Source of the DNA: Perca fluviatilis
Lineage: Eukaryota; Chordata; Actinopteri; Perciformes; Percidae
Reading direction: 5' to 3'
Assembly: GCF_010015445.1 (NCBI RefSeq)
Contig: NC_053112.1
Span: forward strand, 38,806,281-38,870,280
Length of the DNA stretch: 64,000 bases
Positions 22,477-33,475 of this stretch are shown here, in pieces (positions within the stretch are counted from its first letter, which is position 1; the number at the start of each line of letters is the position of its first letter). Below the pieces are notes generated by a model. It was not told the DNA's origin. It was given only the letters and a program-made list of their open reading frames with translations, and made no database searches. The translations under genes were made by a program, and so were the position numbers.

Positions 22477-23136
22477 TTAAAGAATATCGCGGGAATTTAG
22501 AACGTATTCCCAGAAAAGACAAGTCGATACATACCCTTCTCATTTCTCGTGGCTATAAAGCTGTCTGACGGCTTCAGCGGCATCCGCCCATCACAGAACA
22601 GGCAGGTGAATGGTTCCAGTAATCCTACTGCTTCGAAAGAAGTGACAAAAATAACCATACTATGTTTTTTACATGTTATGATTTGTAGTCATGGTGTACA
22701 AAACAACGTAACATGAGATACGCCATTTTAACTGTAAACAAACCGGGAACTATATCCTCAGGCGGAAGAATATAGTACTTGGGCGGAGTGATATGCTCGC
22801 AGCAAGCCTGTCTGAGAATATAGTTCCCGGTTTGTTTACGGATAGAAGATGGCTGTGTCTCATGTTACGTTGTTTTTTGTACACGCTGTGACTCTACAAA
22901 TCACAACATGGAAATAGGAACATGTTGGCGTTATTTTGTCACTTTTGTCAGAATTTGGAGCAGTAGGCTAGTTGGAACCAGTTACCTTTAGGATCTGTGC
23001 TAGGCTAAGCTAATGCTGGAGCCATCAGACAGCGTTACAGCACGCACGGAGATGAGAAGGGTATGTATGGACTTGTCTTACTCTGGGGGTTACGGTGAAT
23101 AAGCTAAAGTCCCAATAAGTCGGCGTGTTCCTTTAA
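22477..23136. mobile_element. TTAA-ended foldback element with long inverted arms
   Basis: Arms of about 270 bp: ACATGTTATGATTTGTAGTC / GACTCTACAAATCACAACAT, AACAACGTAACATGAGA / TCTCATGTTACGTTGTT, and GTAAACAAACCGGGAACTAT / ATAGTTCCCGGTTTGTTTAC, closing on a short centre near 22765-22810. Ends lie at TTAA 22477-22480 and 23133-23136. No coding capacity; transcripts would form a long hairpin. Confidence 0.85.
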
Positions 23137-23637
23137 GGCCAGCCAAAATGGGCCCAGTGACATTCTGTACATGTCATCGTCTTTGACTGCCTTGGACCTG
23201 AGTGGTCAGGACAGGCAGTCAGTCCCTGATCTGGAGCCTTTTCATTCTGCAGCATAATCTGCACTGATTATCAAACTTGAATGCCCCAAGCATCAAAACG
23301 ATGCAGTTGAGGTCTGTACTGTAGAAACATTTTATAGAATGTGAGTGCCCTAATCTTCCAGAATCTAATGTAATTGTTCAGTAGGAATTGAAGGTAGAGA
23401 GGCAATGGCAGCATTTTGATTTTGTGTGACCATGTTTATTCGTGACTCTCAGTTAGACAAAGTCATGGAAAAACCACAAAGAAAAGGAAATAGCATGGAA
23501 AATGAAATGTGACTCCACTGTTTGTGAGATTCTTTCTTTCCTGAAGAGGGCAGGTAAAGGAAACGGACTTGGGGATCCGGCAAAGAAATGGCACGGAGCC
23601 CGAGTTGGTACAGCTGCACGTACACATGAGCTTCCCA

Positions 23638-23818
23638 TTAGCCCCCCCGCCCTCCTCCCTTTTTCTCTCTCTTTGTCTGTCTCTCTCCCTCCCTTTGTCT
23701 CACGCTCCCTCTCTCGCTCCCTCATTGTCTGTCTGTCTCTCTCTCGGTCTGTCTCTCTCTGTCTTTCTCTCTCCCTCTCTTTGTCTGTCTGACACTCTCT
23801 CTCTCTCTCTCTCTCTCC
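23638..23818. repeat. (CT)n-rich pyrimidine tract
   Basis: CT-rich tract with TCTG interruptions, ending in a (CT)n run at about 23794-23816. Confidence 0.93.
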
Positions 23819-23896
23819 CCTCCTCCCGAGTGGCTGTTTTTGTGGATTGTTCTCCCGCTGTTGTCATAGCGACTGTGATGCAGACCGCCGAACAGG

Positions 23897-24032
<136 letters not shown>

Positions 24033-24404
24033 TAAAACGCTAGAGTGCTCTCGGCTTAGAGAGGAAGTGTTTGGAGAGTTATGTAATGTCCTCTTTTTAA
24101 AGGGGGAAAAAGTTAAGAAGAAGAAGAAAAAGATCCTATTGGTCCATCTGTATGTCTCTCTGTCTGTCTGTCTGCATATGTCTCAGTATACCAGGGGAGT
24201 TCGTGTTTATGAATGCCATGCAGTTTAAGGCATGGTTATTTTAGTATGTCTAGATAGCTCGGTGTAGACACTTTTTGTAAGTAGGATAGATTTTTTTAAA
24301 CACACTGTCCGGTGTGTGAGTGTGTGTGTGTGTGTATGGGGGGGTGGTTGTTTGCTCTTTCCTGTGTGTAAAGTTTCCAAAGGAGCCACCCTGTGGGTGG
24401 GGGA

Positions 24405-24415
24405 GAGAGGAGGAG

Positions 24416-24448
<33 letters not shown>

Positions 24449-24475
24449 AAAGAGGAGGAGAAAGCTAAAGAGTAG
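24405..24475. repeat. (GGA)n tract
   Basis: AGGAGG/AGAGGA repeats. The Ser-rich and Leu-rich reverse frames are by-products. Confidence 0.9.
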
Positions 24476-24599
24476 AGAGAGAGGGTGGTTTGAACTTGAT
24501 GGGGGGACAGAGAGGGAGGGAGGGAGGGTGGGATGTTGGGCCCAGTGCCAAATGGGAGGCATGTGAATCGTTGTGACGCTGCCATTCTGCCGCAGAGAG

Positions 24600-24672
24600 C
24601 CCTCTTATTGGACAACATAAGGGGGTCTATAAATAGGCCCCTAATCTGCGAAAGAGAGAGCTAAAAATAGAG
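24600..24672. promoter_or_regulatory. Inverted CCAAT plus TATA/MEF2-like cluster
   Basis: ATTGG at 24607-24611, CTATAAATAG at 24627-24636 and CTAAAAATAG at 24661-24670. The last two fit the MEF2 consensus YTA(A/T)4TAR, and the first also fits a TATA box at a promoter-like distance from an inverted CCAAT. Function is not shown. Confidence 0.35.
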
Positions 24673-25151
24673 ATGGAGAGAGACGCAAACAGACAGAGAG
24701 GGGGTGGGGGGGGATCAAGAGAGGTACTGATGAACAGTTTAATGATGTACAGTTGCAAAAAGTTGTAAACAGCGAGAAAGTTTTGACCTGTGGTTCCCCA
24801 AACTTGTTTAATTCAAGGACCCCTTAACTGACACAAATTAGAGCACAGACCCCCCCCCTATTTGATGAGATTTTGTCCCATGGTCCCCCATCTGAAGGCT
24901 TTTGCTTTTAGATGTTTTATTACAGAACGTGGATGAAAACCCCGTTGAAAATAATCATGTATTCTGTCATTACCGTGTGTTACTTAGGATGGAATTATTC
25001 CCCTTTTTGCTGGGAACCCCCTCAGGGACCCCACTTTGATTGCAAAATGTTGTTGTTGTTTTTTTAAATTGAGAATTTCATGTTTATGTTCCGGAAATAA
25101 AACTTGCATCAAGGAAATGACATTAATAAACAGTCCTGGTACACTTTAGAC

Positions 25152-25480
25152 CAGGGGTCACCAACCTTTTTGAAACGGAGAACTACTTCATGGGTATTGA
25201 GTCATACGAAGGGCTACCAGTTTGATACACTCTTCTGAAATAACAAATGTGCTCAGTTTGCCTTTAGTTATATATGGTTATTAATGATTAATGACACTCA
25301 TCTATGGGAAGACACTGATCATGTTAATGATTTCTCACAATAATTATCAACAATGACTTAACAAGGTGGGAAACAGATAATATCAATATTCAATTTTCAT
25401 TTTTAGAACAGGCCTGAGGGCTACTCATGTGGTCCTTGGGGGCTACCTGGTGCCCGCGGGCACCGTGTTGGTGACACCTG
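25152..25480. mobile_element. hAT (Charlie-like) MITE
   Basis: Termini CAGGGGTCACCAACC and GTGTTGGTGACACCTG are the well-known hAT end type. Flanks CTTTAGAC (25144-25151) and CTTTAGAT (25481-25488) match at 7 of 8 bases. Confidence 0.88.
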
Positions 25481-25499
25481 CTTTAGATCTACTGTCACT

Positions 25500-25867
25500 T
25501 TAAAGGCCTTTTTATGATTCTGCGTCGAACGAGCCGCACCGACTCATTTCCTGGTTCTCCTTCTCCATAAACAACATGAGATCAAGGAGAGGGTTAACTT
25601 CTCCTGCTACACATTTCCCACCGTGGTCAGAAAGAACAGGGGAGACACTTTGTTTCTCTCACTAGGACTCTAGAGTTGCTCCGAAGCTAATCGCTGTTAC
25701 TCTCTCACTTTCTCTCTCGCTCTATCACCCACTCCCCACACACACACTCACACACATATGCCGGCTCGACGCACACACCAGCGCACAAGTACAAACATCA
25801 GGCCTCTTATGTAGGCTACGGCGAGAGCTCTGCGTGGAGCCTCCGCTGAACCATAAAATAGCCTTAA
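25500..25867. mobile_element. TTAA-ended MITE, sharing its right TTAA with the next element
   Basis: Ends TTAAAGGCCTTTTTATG and CATAAAATAGCCTTAA are inverted copies. A short AC run lies inside at about 25737-25757. A relative lies at 20663-20880. Confidence 0.8.
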
Positions 25868-26020
25868 AGCAACACTATGTAACTTTTAGCCCTACAGGTC
25901 ATCTCATTGGAACTACAACTCGCGCTACCCGACGCGAGTTGTAGTTAGGGGGATGGTCCCCCTACAGGTTGTCTCATTGGAACTACAGCTGCAGCTAAAC
26001 GTTACATAGTGTTGCTTTAT
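25864..26020. mobile_element. Small TTAA-type MITE
   Basis: Left TTAAAGCAACACTATGTAAC and right GTTACATAGTGTTGCTTTAT are inverted copies; the last base of the right TTAA is changed. The centre has a palindrome around ACTACAACTCG / CGAGTTGTAGT. Confidence 0.87.
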
Positions 26021-26559
26021 ACATGTGGGTTTTGCAAAACGCTGAAGCATCAAGCAACTTCCATCAAGAAACTAATCGTTTTGAATTCAGCCATTTCAAT
26101 TCAAGGCTTTTCAAGCTGTTTAGTCATGACTAAATAAGCCACAATCAAAGATAACGTTATGGGCTGCAACGTAAATCTATGGGGCAATTATGCACCATCA
26201 ATGTATGTCCACTAAAAGTGCATTTTTTGCTACGGACAGGCTCAGATTGTTATTAAAAGTGTCTGACTACATTATGGAAAGGGCCCTGCAGAGAAATAAG
26301 ACATTTTTTTCTTACCTTTCGCTTCATCCGGTCTGTTTGTTTTTGTGTCCTAACCAAGACTCGCTCAAGGAGAAGTCCAGGCCACCGGGAATTGTCCCGT
26401 CCGAACCTGGCTGACGCTGAGTAAAAGCAAAGCAAAAGTTGGAGAAACGTGTTCTCCGCACGGCGAAACGCATTATTAATCATGAACATATACAGCATTT
26501 TGTCCAGTGAGTTTAGCCTTCAGGACGGCGCTGTCTGCCGCCGCCTCCCAAAAGGACCA

Positions 26560-26934
26560 GCCTTTACTCCATATCGTTTATTTTCTCTGCAATTAAGCTG
26601 CTGAATGCAGAGTAGCTGTCTCGAATGAATTGTATTTTGTACAATTGTTATGTGTTTAACATTGGTGGATTGTAATTTCTTCTGTGCAATACACTCGGCA
26701 CTTTATAGATTTTATCATTTTATTTTGTCTCTCTTTATCGTACTTAATCGTCTTTATTCAGTCCTTTTTAATTGAAATATTTATCTTGTTGTATACTACG
26801 GACTCTCGCACTTTCCCATATGCCTTTTTATTGTGCTCCCTCTGTCATTGATGACTGGCAGTATGAATGTGTATGTATGTTTCGGTGGACTGCAGAAACT
26901 GAATGGCCCTTCGGGGATAAATAAAGCCATCCAT
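26560..26934 (+). mobile_element. LINE 3' end fragment
   Basis: The segment ends GAATGGCCCTTCGGGGATAA then ATAAAGCCATCC. A small GC hairpin followed by AATAAAG and a short repeat is the usual 3' end of CR1/L2-type fish LINEs. The upstream AT-rich part is probably its 3' UTR. No reverse transcriptase frame remains. Confidence 0.55.
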
Positions 26935-27149
26935 ATTTGTAAGCTTCAACTCCAAAGAAAACTGTGGTCTAAAAGTGAAAACTGCACGAGCTCAGTGTGA
27001 AGTTCCTCCCTGATCTTCATCTCCTAAGAGGAACTTTTTTATGTCTTCTAATCTCCTCTACTCCAACCTCCCCTTCTCCCCTCTCATTCATAGCTTTCTC
27101 AAGTCTCTAATTATGTTCACTTACTGAGTGAGTTGGGAGGGTGGGTGTG

Positions 27150-27162
27150 TGTGTAAGCGTGT

Positions 27163-27210
<48 letters not shown>

Positions 27211-27234
27211 GTGTGTGTGCGTGTGTGTATGTAT
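27150..27234. repeat. (GT)n microsatellite
   Basis: GT run with several C interruptions. A short poly-G run follows at about 27385-27398. Confidence 0.93.
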
Positions 27235-28330
27235 ACTCTACAGTTACCCACATGTTTAAGCCTGTAATTAGTGCTCTTTAAGATGACAAAAATTCTGAGA
27301 AAATGTTAAAAAAGAGCAGGCCTAGGCGTGTGCATGAACGTGCACACGGGGCCACAGAGGGAAGGGAAAAGGGGTGGTGTGTTGGGGGGGGGGGGGGTAT
27401 TCCTCTGGTTCTCTTTAAAGAAAGAAGAAAGTTTTTCTTTGCTCTCAGAGCTTTGGGAGAAAGGTCATGGAAATGTTGCAGTGGAGAAAAAAAATGGGCA
27501 TTCATTTGTCGTGATGTGTTGGTCAGGACTTTAAAGGCTGAGCTGATGACCGAGAGAGGGCTGGACTTGCTGTGTATTTGAGTGTAATGAGTCTATATTT
27601 AAAGCTATGTGTGCAAGCTCGTGCCTGTGTGTTTCAGAAAGTGACTCATCATTTGTATTTGTGCACGTAACTCAACACTCAAACCCAACCCAGCGAAGGA
27701 CCGGAGCAACACTTATTATTCTCTCTCCCTCTCCCTGGGCCTGGCTTTTTTTCATTCTTGCATATGAGTGTTCTCTTGTTTGTTTGTTTTTTTGTCTTTT
27801 TATCCCCTTCTTTTTTTTATTTTTTTAAAGCTTCTGCTTTATTTTGTTCTCTTTCATCCCTCTAAAATGTCTGTCCTACTTTCTTGATATTTCCTTTAGC
27901 CTCTCTGTGTGCAGCCTCTGTTGCAGTCGTGTGTCATGTGCTCTTACCACTGACAGGATTGCGTCTCAGAGTTCAACCACTTCGTCACTTCCCCCTGAGC
28001 TCCAGGTCGTGTCAGGTCACCCCAGCCTCCATTGCGGCTCCAATACTGTGTTCAGTCGTAGTCCACACACAGCCTGTAACCCGGATTTTTCCACCATGCG
28101 CATCTGTGCTGCGTTCCGGGTTCGCCGCGGTTTTGTTCCGTCCTCCGTCACTTGCCATACCACACCAGGAGCGTATGGTAAGACCATGCCCCGGTTACTG
28201 CTGTGCATGTGAACGCACTGATTGTAGTGGATCTCAGGTTCTAGCGGTGTCATCACACATACACATAGTCTCAAGGTCCTTGCCTCTTTCCGTACTGCCC
28301 CTTTGTGATGGAAATTTAAAAAGTCATAAA

Positions 28331-28369
<39 letters not shown>
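28331..28369. repeat. (GT)n microsatellite
   Basis: About 19 GT units. Confidence 0.95.
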
Positions 28370-28370
<1 letters not shown>

Positions 28371-29408
28371 GGGGTCAGTGTGTCACTGCTAACTAGGATC
28401 TCGGGGTCTGGGTGTCCAGAGATAAGTTTCCAGCAGCCATTGTCCATCTGAGGTTTGGGAATTGTAAATGAGCACACCGCAGCCGCGGTCTATTGATCAC
28501 CAGGAGAGTTTTCCGTGGAGTGGCGGGACTAAAAAGTATATAACGGAAAGAATGTAAGCTGTGAACAAAATCTAAGGCCCAAAACTTCCAAAGTACAACA
28601 ATGCACTTGGGTTTGCTACTTTGAGTCATGCTGTTTCTTCTGAACCAGTTCACATAAAAGGAAGAAGAAGAAGAAGTCATTGTAGAGATTCCTCCGTCGA
28701 CTCAGAGTTAGCGCTCCTCCCTTTCACGCCGCTGACCAATCGCGTTTGAACGGGCTTTGGTTGCATGCAGGTAAACAGGAACACATTGGCCAAAATGGTC
28801 TGGTCTGGTCTGGCAGGACTCTTTGCGTAATTTTATTTTCCATCTCTCTCCCCTTATCTACTGTAAATGTCTGTAAAGCCGGTAAGTGTAATACATTAGT
28901 GAGAGCTTGTTTTTTGAGGGTTTTTTATGCCTAAGGTGATCATGTGTTGTATTATTTCATGATAATAAAGCAAAGCTGTTGGCAGGTAAAAGTAGAGCTG
29001 GTTAGGGCTGGTTATGTAGCCTATATTTGGAGTTTTTTTTTAAACTCCCTTCCCAACAAGCTAGATACCTTAGGTCTAGTTTCAGATGATACAGACAGAT
29101 TGATTTTCATTGGATTTTCAGTCAAATGAAAATCCATTTGAATCACAAAATTGGCTTTTGAAACCCGGCCAGCCCTACTGGGTATCGAATCTCGATACTC
29201 TCATGGTCTCGACCTAAGTGTGTCCATAACATTTTATGAAAAGCTACCGAAAGCTGGCATTAAATGTGTGGTCAGATTTTTAATGTTGTTTATTTGGATC
29301 AGATGTTGCCAAGTTTTGACTGTATTTTATTTTGGCAAAGTTCTTGTGGATTAAGATGACAGTTGGCGTCTGAGAACTTGGGTTCCTTTTGTTAGATGAC
29401 AAAAGGTT

Positions 29409-29657
29409 TGGTAACCCTGTACTTGAAGGCATCTACATAAGAGTGTCATGACAGTGTCATGAACACATGACACTGTCATGACACATGAACCCTAACCATA
29501 ACCATAACCATAACATGACAAAAACCGAATGACACTTAATGACTCTCTAAAAGAAGCGTTGCGTCATAAAGGTTTATGACTTGTTTATAATGTTTAGGAC
29601 CTGTTCATGACCGTGTCATGTCACTCTTATGTAGATACCTTCAAGTAAAGTGTAACC
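29409..29657. mobile_element. Short MITE with 8-bp duplication AAAGGTTT
   Basis: Left GGTAACCCTGTACTTGAAGG and right CTTCAAGTAAAGTGTAACC are imperfect inverted ends, extending inward through CATCTACATAAGAGTG and its inverse. AAAGGTTT flanks at 29401-29408 and 29658-29665. The interior has GTGTCATGA palindromes and four ACCATAACC-like words. Confidence 0.88.
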
Positions 29658-30000
29658 AAAGGTTTTATAGAAAAACATGTGTTGAAGAAGCATTGTGTAG
29701 ATACTAGATATATGTTTCAATGATAGTCAGCCCTAATCAGAGAAGAGCAGGTTGATCAGTGTTGTATAAGCATATATCAGAAAGGTGATAGCAGGTAAAG
29801 ACGAGGTTGTGCCAAGAAGGCTTTTTATTTAGTCATTTACCCTGGAGAGACAATCTGTGGATCTTTTTGTCTTGGTCAGTCTCCCTCTCCTCTTCCTTTG
29901 ACTCTCTCTATCTCTTTCTCTGTCTCACCCTATCTGCTTTCCCTCTCTGACTGTCATTCCGCATTTATGACCGGCCTGTGATGTGTACCCAAGACAGATG

Positions 30001-30050
30001 GGGCACGGCAAGATGGCCGCTGTTGCCCTGGCAACGGAATGGAGAGCAGG
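30001..30050. promoter_or_regulatory. Palindromic RFX X-box next to a YY1-like site
   Basis: GTTGCCCTGGCAAC at 30022-30035 is a perfect inverted repeat of the RFX half-site GTTGCC. AAGATGGCCGC just before it (30010-30020) resembles the YY1 core AAGATGGCGGC. The flanks are repeat-free. Confidence 0.45.
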
Positions 30051-30283
30051 CAGAGAGAGTGAACGAGTTTTTCTTTTTCTTTTTGGTTCAGATGTTCAGG
30101 TTATCAGGGAGATGCAGAGAATATGCGAAGAGGGCAGGAAGGACATGAAGAGAGACTGTCAGTGCTTCAGTGTCTCTGGACAGCAGCACTAAAAGCTCAA
30201 ACTAGTGCTCATATCATTATCCTTCTGTACAGTAGACATCTCTCTTCTTGGTATTTAGAGTGTTCATCAGCGATTTGACACAG

Positions 30284-30287
<4 letters not shown>

Positions 30288-30358
<71 letters not shown>

Positions 30359-30361
30359 GGT

Positions 30362-30410
<49 letters not shown>
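30288..30410. repeat. (GT)n microsatellite, two blocks
   Basis: Two GT blocks (to about 30357 and from about 30365) separated by TTGGTG. Confidence 0.97.
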
Positions 30411-30411
<1 letters not shown>

Positions 30412-30628
30412 TTATCATGGGTTGTGGTCTTTTGCTGTCTGTCTTGATGCGATGCTGGATTAGAGGGGTTACTCTGAGCTTCAAGCAGCATATGCTAAGA
30501 GGATTTCCACAAGTCTACTAAAGACACTGGTCCACAGACACTTTGCTTACAAAAAAAAAAATATACACACACACACACACACCTGCTTGTACAGTGTGTG
30601 CAAGTACACACACATCTTATACACAACA

Positions 30629-30917
30629 TTAAAGTGCTCATATTATGCTCATTTTCAGGTTTATAATTGTATTTAGAGGTTATATCAGTGGTTTAATTTT
30701 TAAAAAACACCATATTTTTGTTGTACTGCACATTGCTGCAGCTCCTCTTCTCACCCTGTGTGTTGAGCTCTCTGTTTTAGCTACAGAGTGAGCCATCTCA
30801 CTTCTGTTCCATCTTTGTTGGGAGTCGCACATGTGCAGTATATAGGTAAGGACTACTAGCCAGTCAGAAGCAGAGTATGAGGGCGTGCCCTGACAGTACC
30901 TAGGTAAGGACTACTAG
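30629..30917. mobile_element. TTAA-ended element, left half only
   Basis: Starts TTAAAGTGCTCATATTATGC, inverse of the end at 1185. It runs through CACTTCTGTTCCATCTTTGT (also at positions 10-29) and stops inside the second 58-bp unit, so the right half is missing. Confidence 0.85.
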
Positions 30918-31294
30918 TCACGGTCAAATCAACATAGAGGAAACACTTCGTGTTCAGAGGTTGAGCCTTATTCAGTGCACACCCTCTGACCTATCACGAC
31001 AGAGCTGTGGCCACCACAAAACATATGTGGAAAAGGAATAAGTATTACAATTGGATACAGTATTTTCAGCCATGCTAGCAGCTGGTTTAAGGGAGGGCAA
31101 TGTCGATCTGTTCCCAGAGGGAGAATCTTACGGACGTTGGTGATCCCCCTGACTTTTCCTTTAACGCCACCATGAGGTTGACATTTTAGTTTTTTATTGA
31201 AATACCTAAAAACTATTGGATGGAAATTTGATACTGTTCCCCAGAGGATGAATTGTAATCACTTTGGTGATCCCATGACTTTTCTTCTCTTAAA

Positions 31295-31297
<3 letters not shown>

Positions 31298-31332
<35 letters not shown>
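31298..31332. repeat. (GT)n microsatellite
   Basis: About 17 GT units. Confidence 0.95.
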
Positions 31333-31334
<2 letters not shown>

Positions 31335-31742
31335 CTACAGTGTCTGCTTAGAAGCAGAGGGAAGTAGCTAGCCTGGCTATGTTAAAAAGTAGCAAAATAC
31401 ATCTCACAAGCTCACTAATTAACTTGTTGTGTCTTGTTTCTTTAATCCGTGGTTTTAGAGGGGTTATGGGTGGGACTACTTTTTTTTGTCAGGCGCAGTG
31501 ACTTCGTGTCTCCACTGGTTGCTTGGCAACCTCAAACTGCTAGTATAGACCGAATCACCATGACGTCACGCCAACACAAAAATCCCTTTGAGAACATGTT
31601 GTACAAACCAGTTCAAATTGAGCGTAACCCGACCCTTACAGTGAGGACAGGACTCCAGTCTTGTTCCTAGTCTTTATGCTAAGATCAGCTAACTAACTGC
31701 TGGATGTAGCTTCATTACTGTAAAGACATCAGAGTGGTATCC

Positions 31743-32307
31743 AGGGTTTCTCCCGGAAAAGTTGTTTAGCCCGGTGGCAAGTATCTTTTTTTAGACTAGG
31801 GCCTGGCTGGGGCCAGTCACAGACTCATGGCAGCATTAATGTGGAGCCCAATGGACCTTTTTCACAGCAGACATGTTGACTTGTCATAGTAGGAAAAGCA
31901 CAGCTGAAGTTGATAATCTTAACGATGGCTCAGTTCCATCAAGTGTCCCAGTAAGCTATTTCAGTGAGTCAGCATGCACAATACCAGGACCTCTCCTAAG
32001 TGGAATGCAGCCATCACTAATGGTTTTGAATACACCTGTGCTTTTCCTACTATGACAAGGTCTATAGTTTCTGTGATAACGGAATCATGGACGGAATCGT
32101 GAAATTGAGAATAAAAAAAAAGAAGCTATAAGACCGATTCCATAGGGCCATAGGGCATAGTTTCTAACTGTGCCGCCCGCCCCACTGTAACTGTAGTTTA
32201 AAAAGTCTTAAAAATATGTTAAAAATGAATTCCGAGTGGCTTAGGCTTGTTTGGGGCCAACTTGGGCCCGCTGGGCCACCAGGCTTGCAATACACTGTGG
32301 GAAACCC
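31743..32307. mobile_element. hAT-type element with flanking TGGTATCC
   Basis: Inverted ends AGGGTTTCTCCC and GTGGGAAACCC, with TGGTATCC at 31735-31742 and 32308-32315. The exact boundary is ambiguous by a base or two because the usual end would be CAGGG. A foldback repeat is nested inside. Confidence 0.75.
31858..32066. mobile_element. Foldback repeat nested in the 31743 element
   Basis: TTGTCATAGTAGGAAAAGCA near 31882 is inverted as TGCTTTTCCTACTATGACAA near 32038-32057. The centre is unrelated. No coding capacity. Confidence 0.7.
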
Positions 32308-32790
32308 TGGTATCCGTCCTCACGTCTAACTGGAAATGTAAAAATCAAGTGAATTGTGATGAAGTGTGTATTTCACATTCTATAGCTGATATGAGCTGTT
32401 TTGTACTTGTATGTTATTTTCCAACGCCAGCAGTCCAACTTTCAGGGTGTTTTAATGAGGAACTGAAAGTATAATGTTGTCACAGACTGTATATGTGAAG
32501 CTTTGGTCTATTGTGGTACTACGGTTTGTGGATGTGAATTTGTCCAGCTATTACAGTACAGAGCGTGGCGGACTGGGTAAGATGGTTGGTTGGAGAGCAT
32601 GAACCACACCTATAGCAGCTTCACACAGAGCTTATACATGTGTGTGTAGTGTGTGTTGGAGTGTAAAAGAAGGTAGACTGGGGGTGGGACAGAGAATGGC
32701 TCAACAGCTCTGGCGTTTTATTGATGCGTAAAAAAGGGACCCTGTAGGAAGGAAGTAATGTCAGACCAAACCCTCCCCACCTTTGTGCAT

Positions 32791-32869
<79 letters not shown>
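32791..32869. repeat. (AC)n microsatellite
   Basis: About 39 AC units. Confidence 0.97.
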
Positions 32870-32872
<3 letters not shown>

Positions 32873-33363
32873 GCTCTCCATTTCCTGCAGTAATTGACCC
32901 ATCTCTCTTTTATCCCTTCAATTAGACCGTCTTTACCCAATCCCCCACACACATGCAGACTCACACTCAGATACAATTGATGACCGTATTTTGACTTGCC
33001 ACACCAGATGTGAACGAAAGAGTCAGAGAGTGAGTGGGAAAAAAAAAATGGATATTGAGTGTGCAGGGGAATGGGTAGAGATGAGAGGGAGGAGAGAGGA
33101 CTTGAGTCAGAGAGGTGTGTTTAGGGAGGGAGCAGTGGCATTTGTAAAATAAAATCCGGAAGCTGAGGTGAGTCTGCTGGGACTCAAGCAGGTGGTGGGG
33201 ACTCTCATATTATTGAAGAAGTGACACACACTGACAAACCAAAACGTATCGAAATTGACCGACTTGAAGCAGCCATCGCAGGAAGCAGAATTTGTACCTT
33301 TGCTTTGGACTTTGTTCATGTTCTCATTCTCACTGCGTCCACAGGTTACTCACATATTATTAG

Positions 33364-33475
33364 GGCTGGGTACCGAATTCACTACTTTTTAGTCACCAAC
33401 CGAATTGCCTCTAAGTATCGAGTATCGAAAAATGCCTCATCATTCAATACCAAATTTCAATACCTAATGGAGTGA
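33364..33475. mobile_element. hAT-type MITE fragment
   Basis: Starts TAGGGCTGGGTACCGAATTC, like the end of the 21352 and 45886 elements, then GTATCGAGTATCG. No matching right end or target duplication was found nearby. Confidence 0.55.

Noticed and set aside
29490..29512. CCTAACCATAACC run as an interstitial telomere
   Set aside because: Not TTAGGG-type, and it lies inside a MITE with clear ends and an 8-bp duplication.
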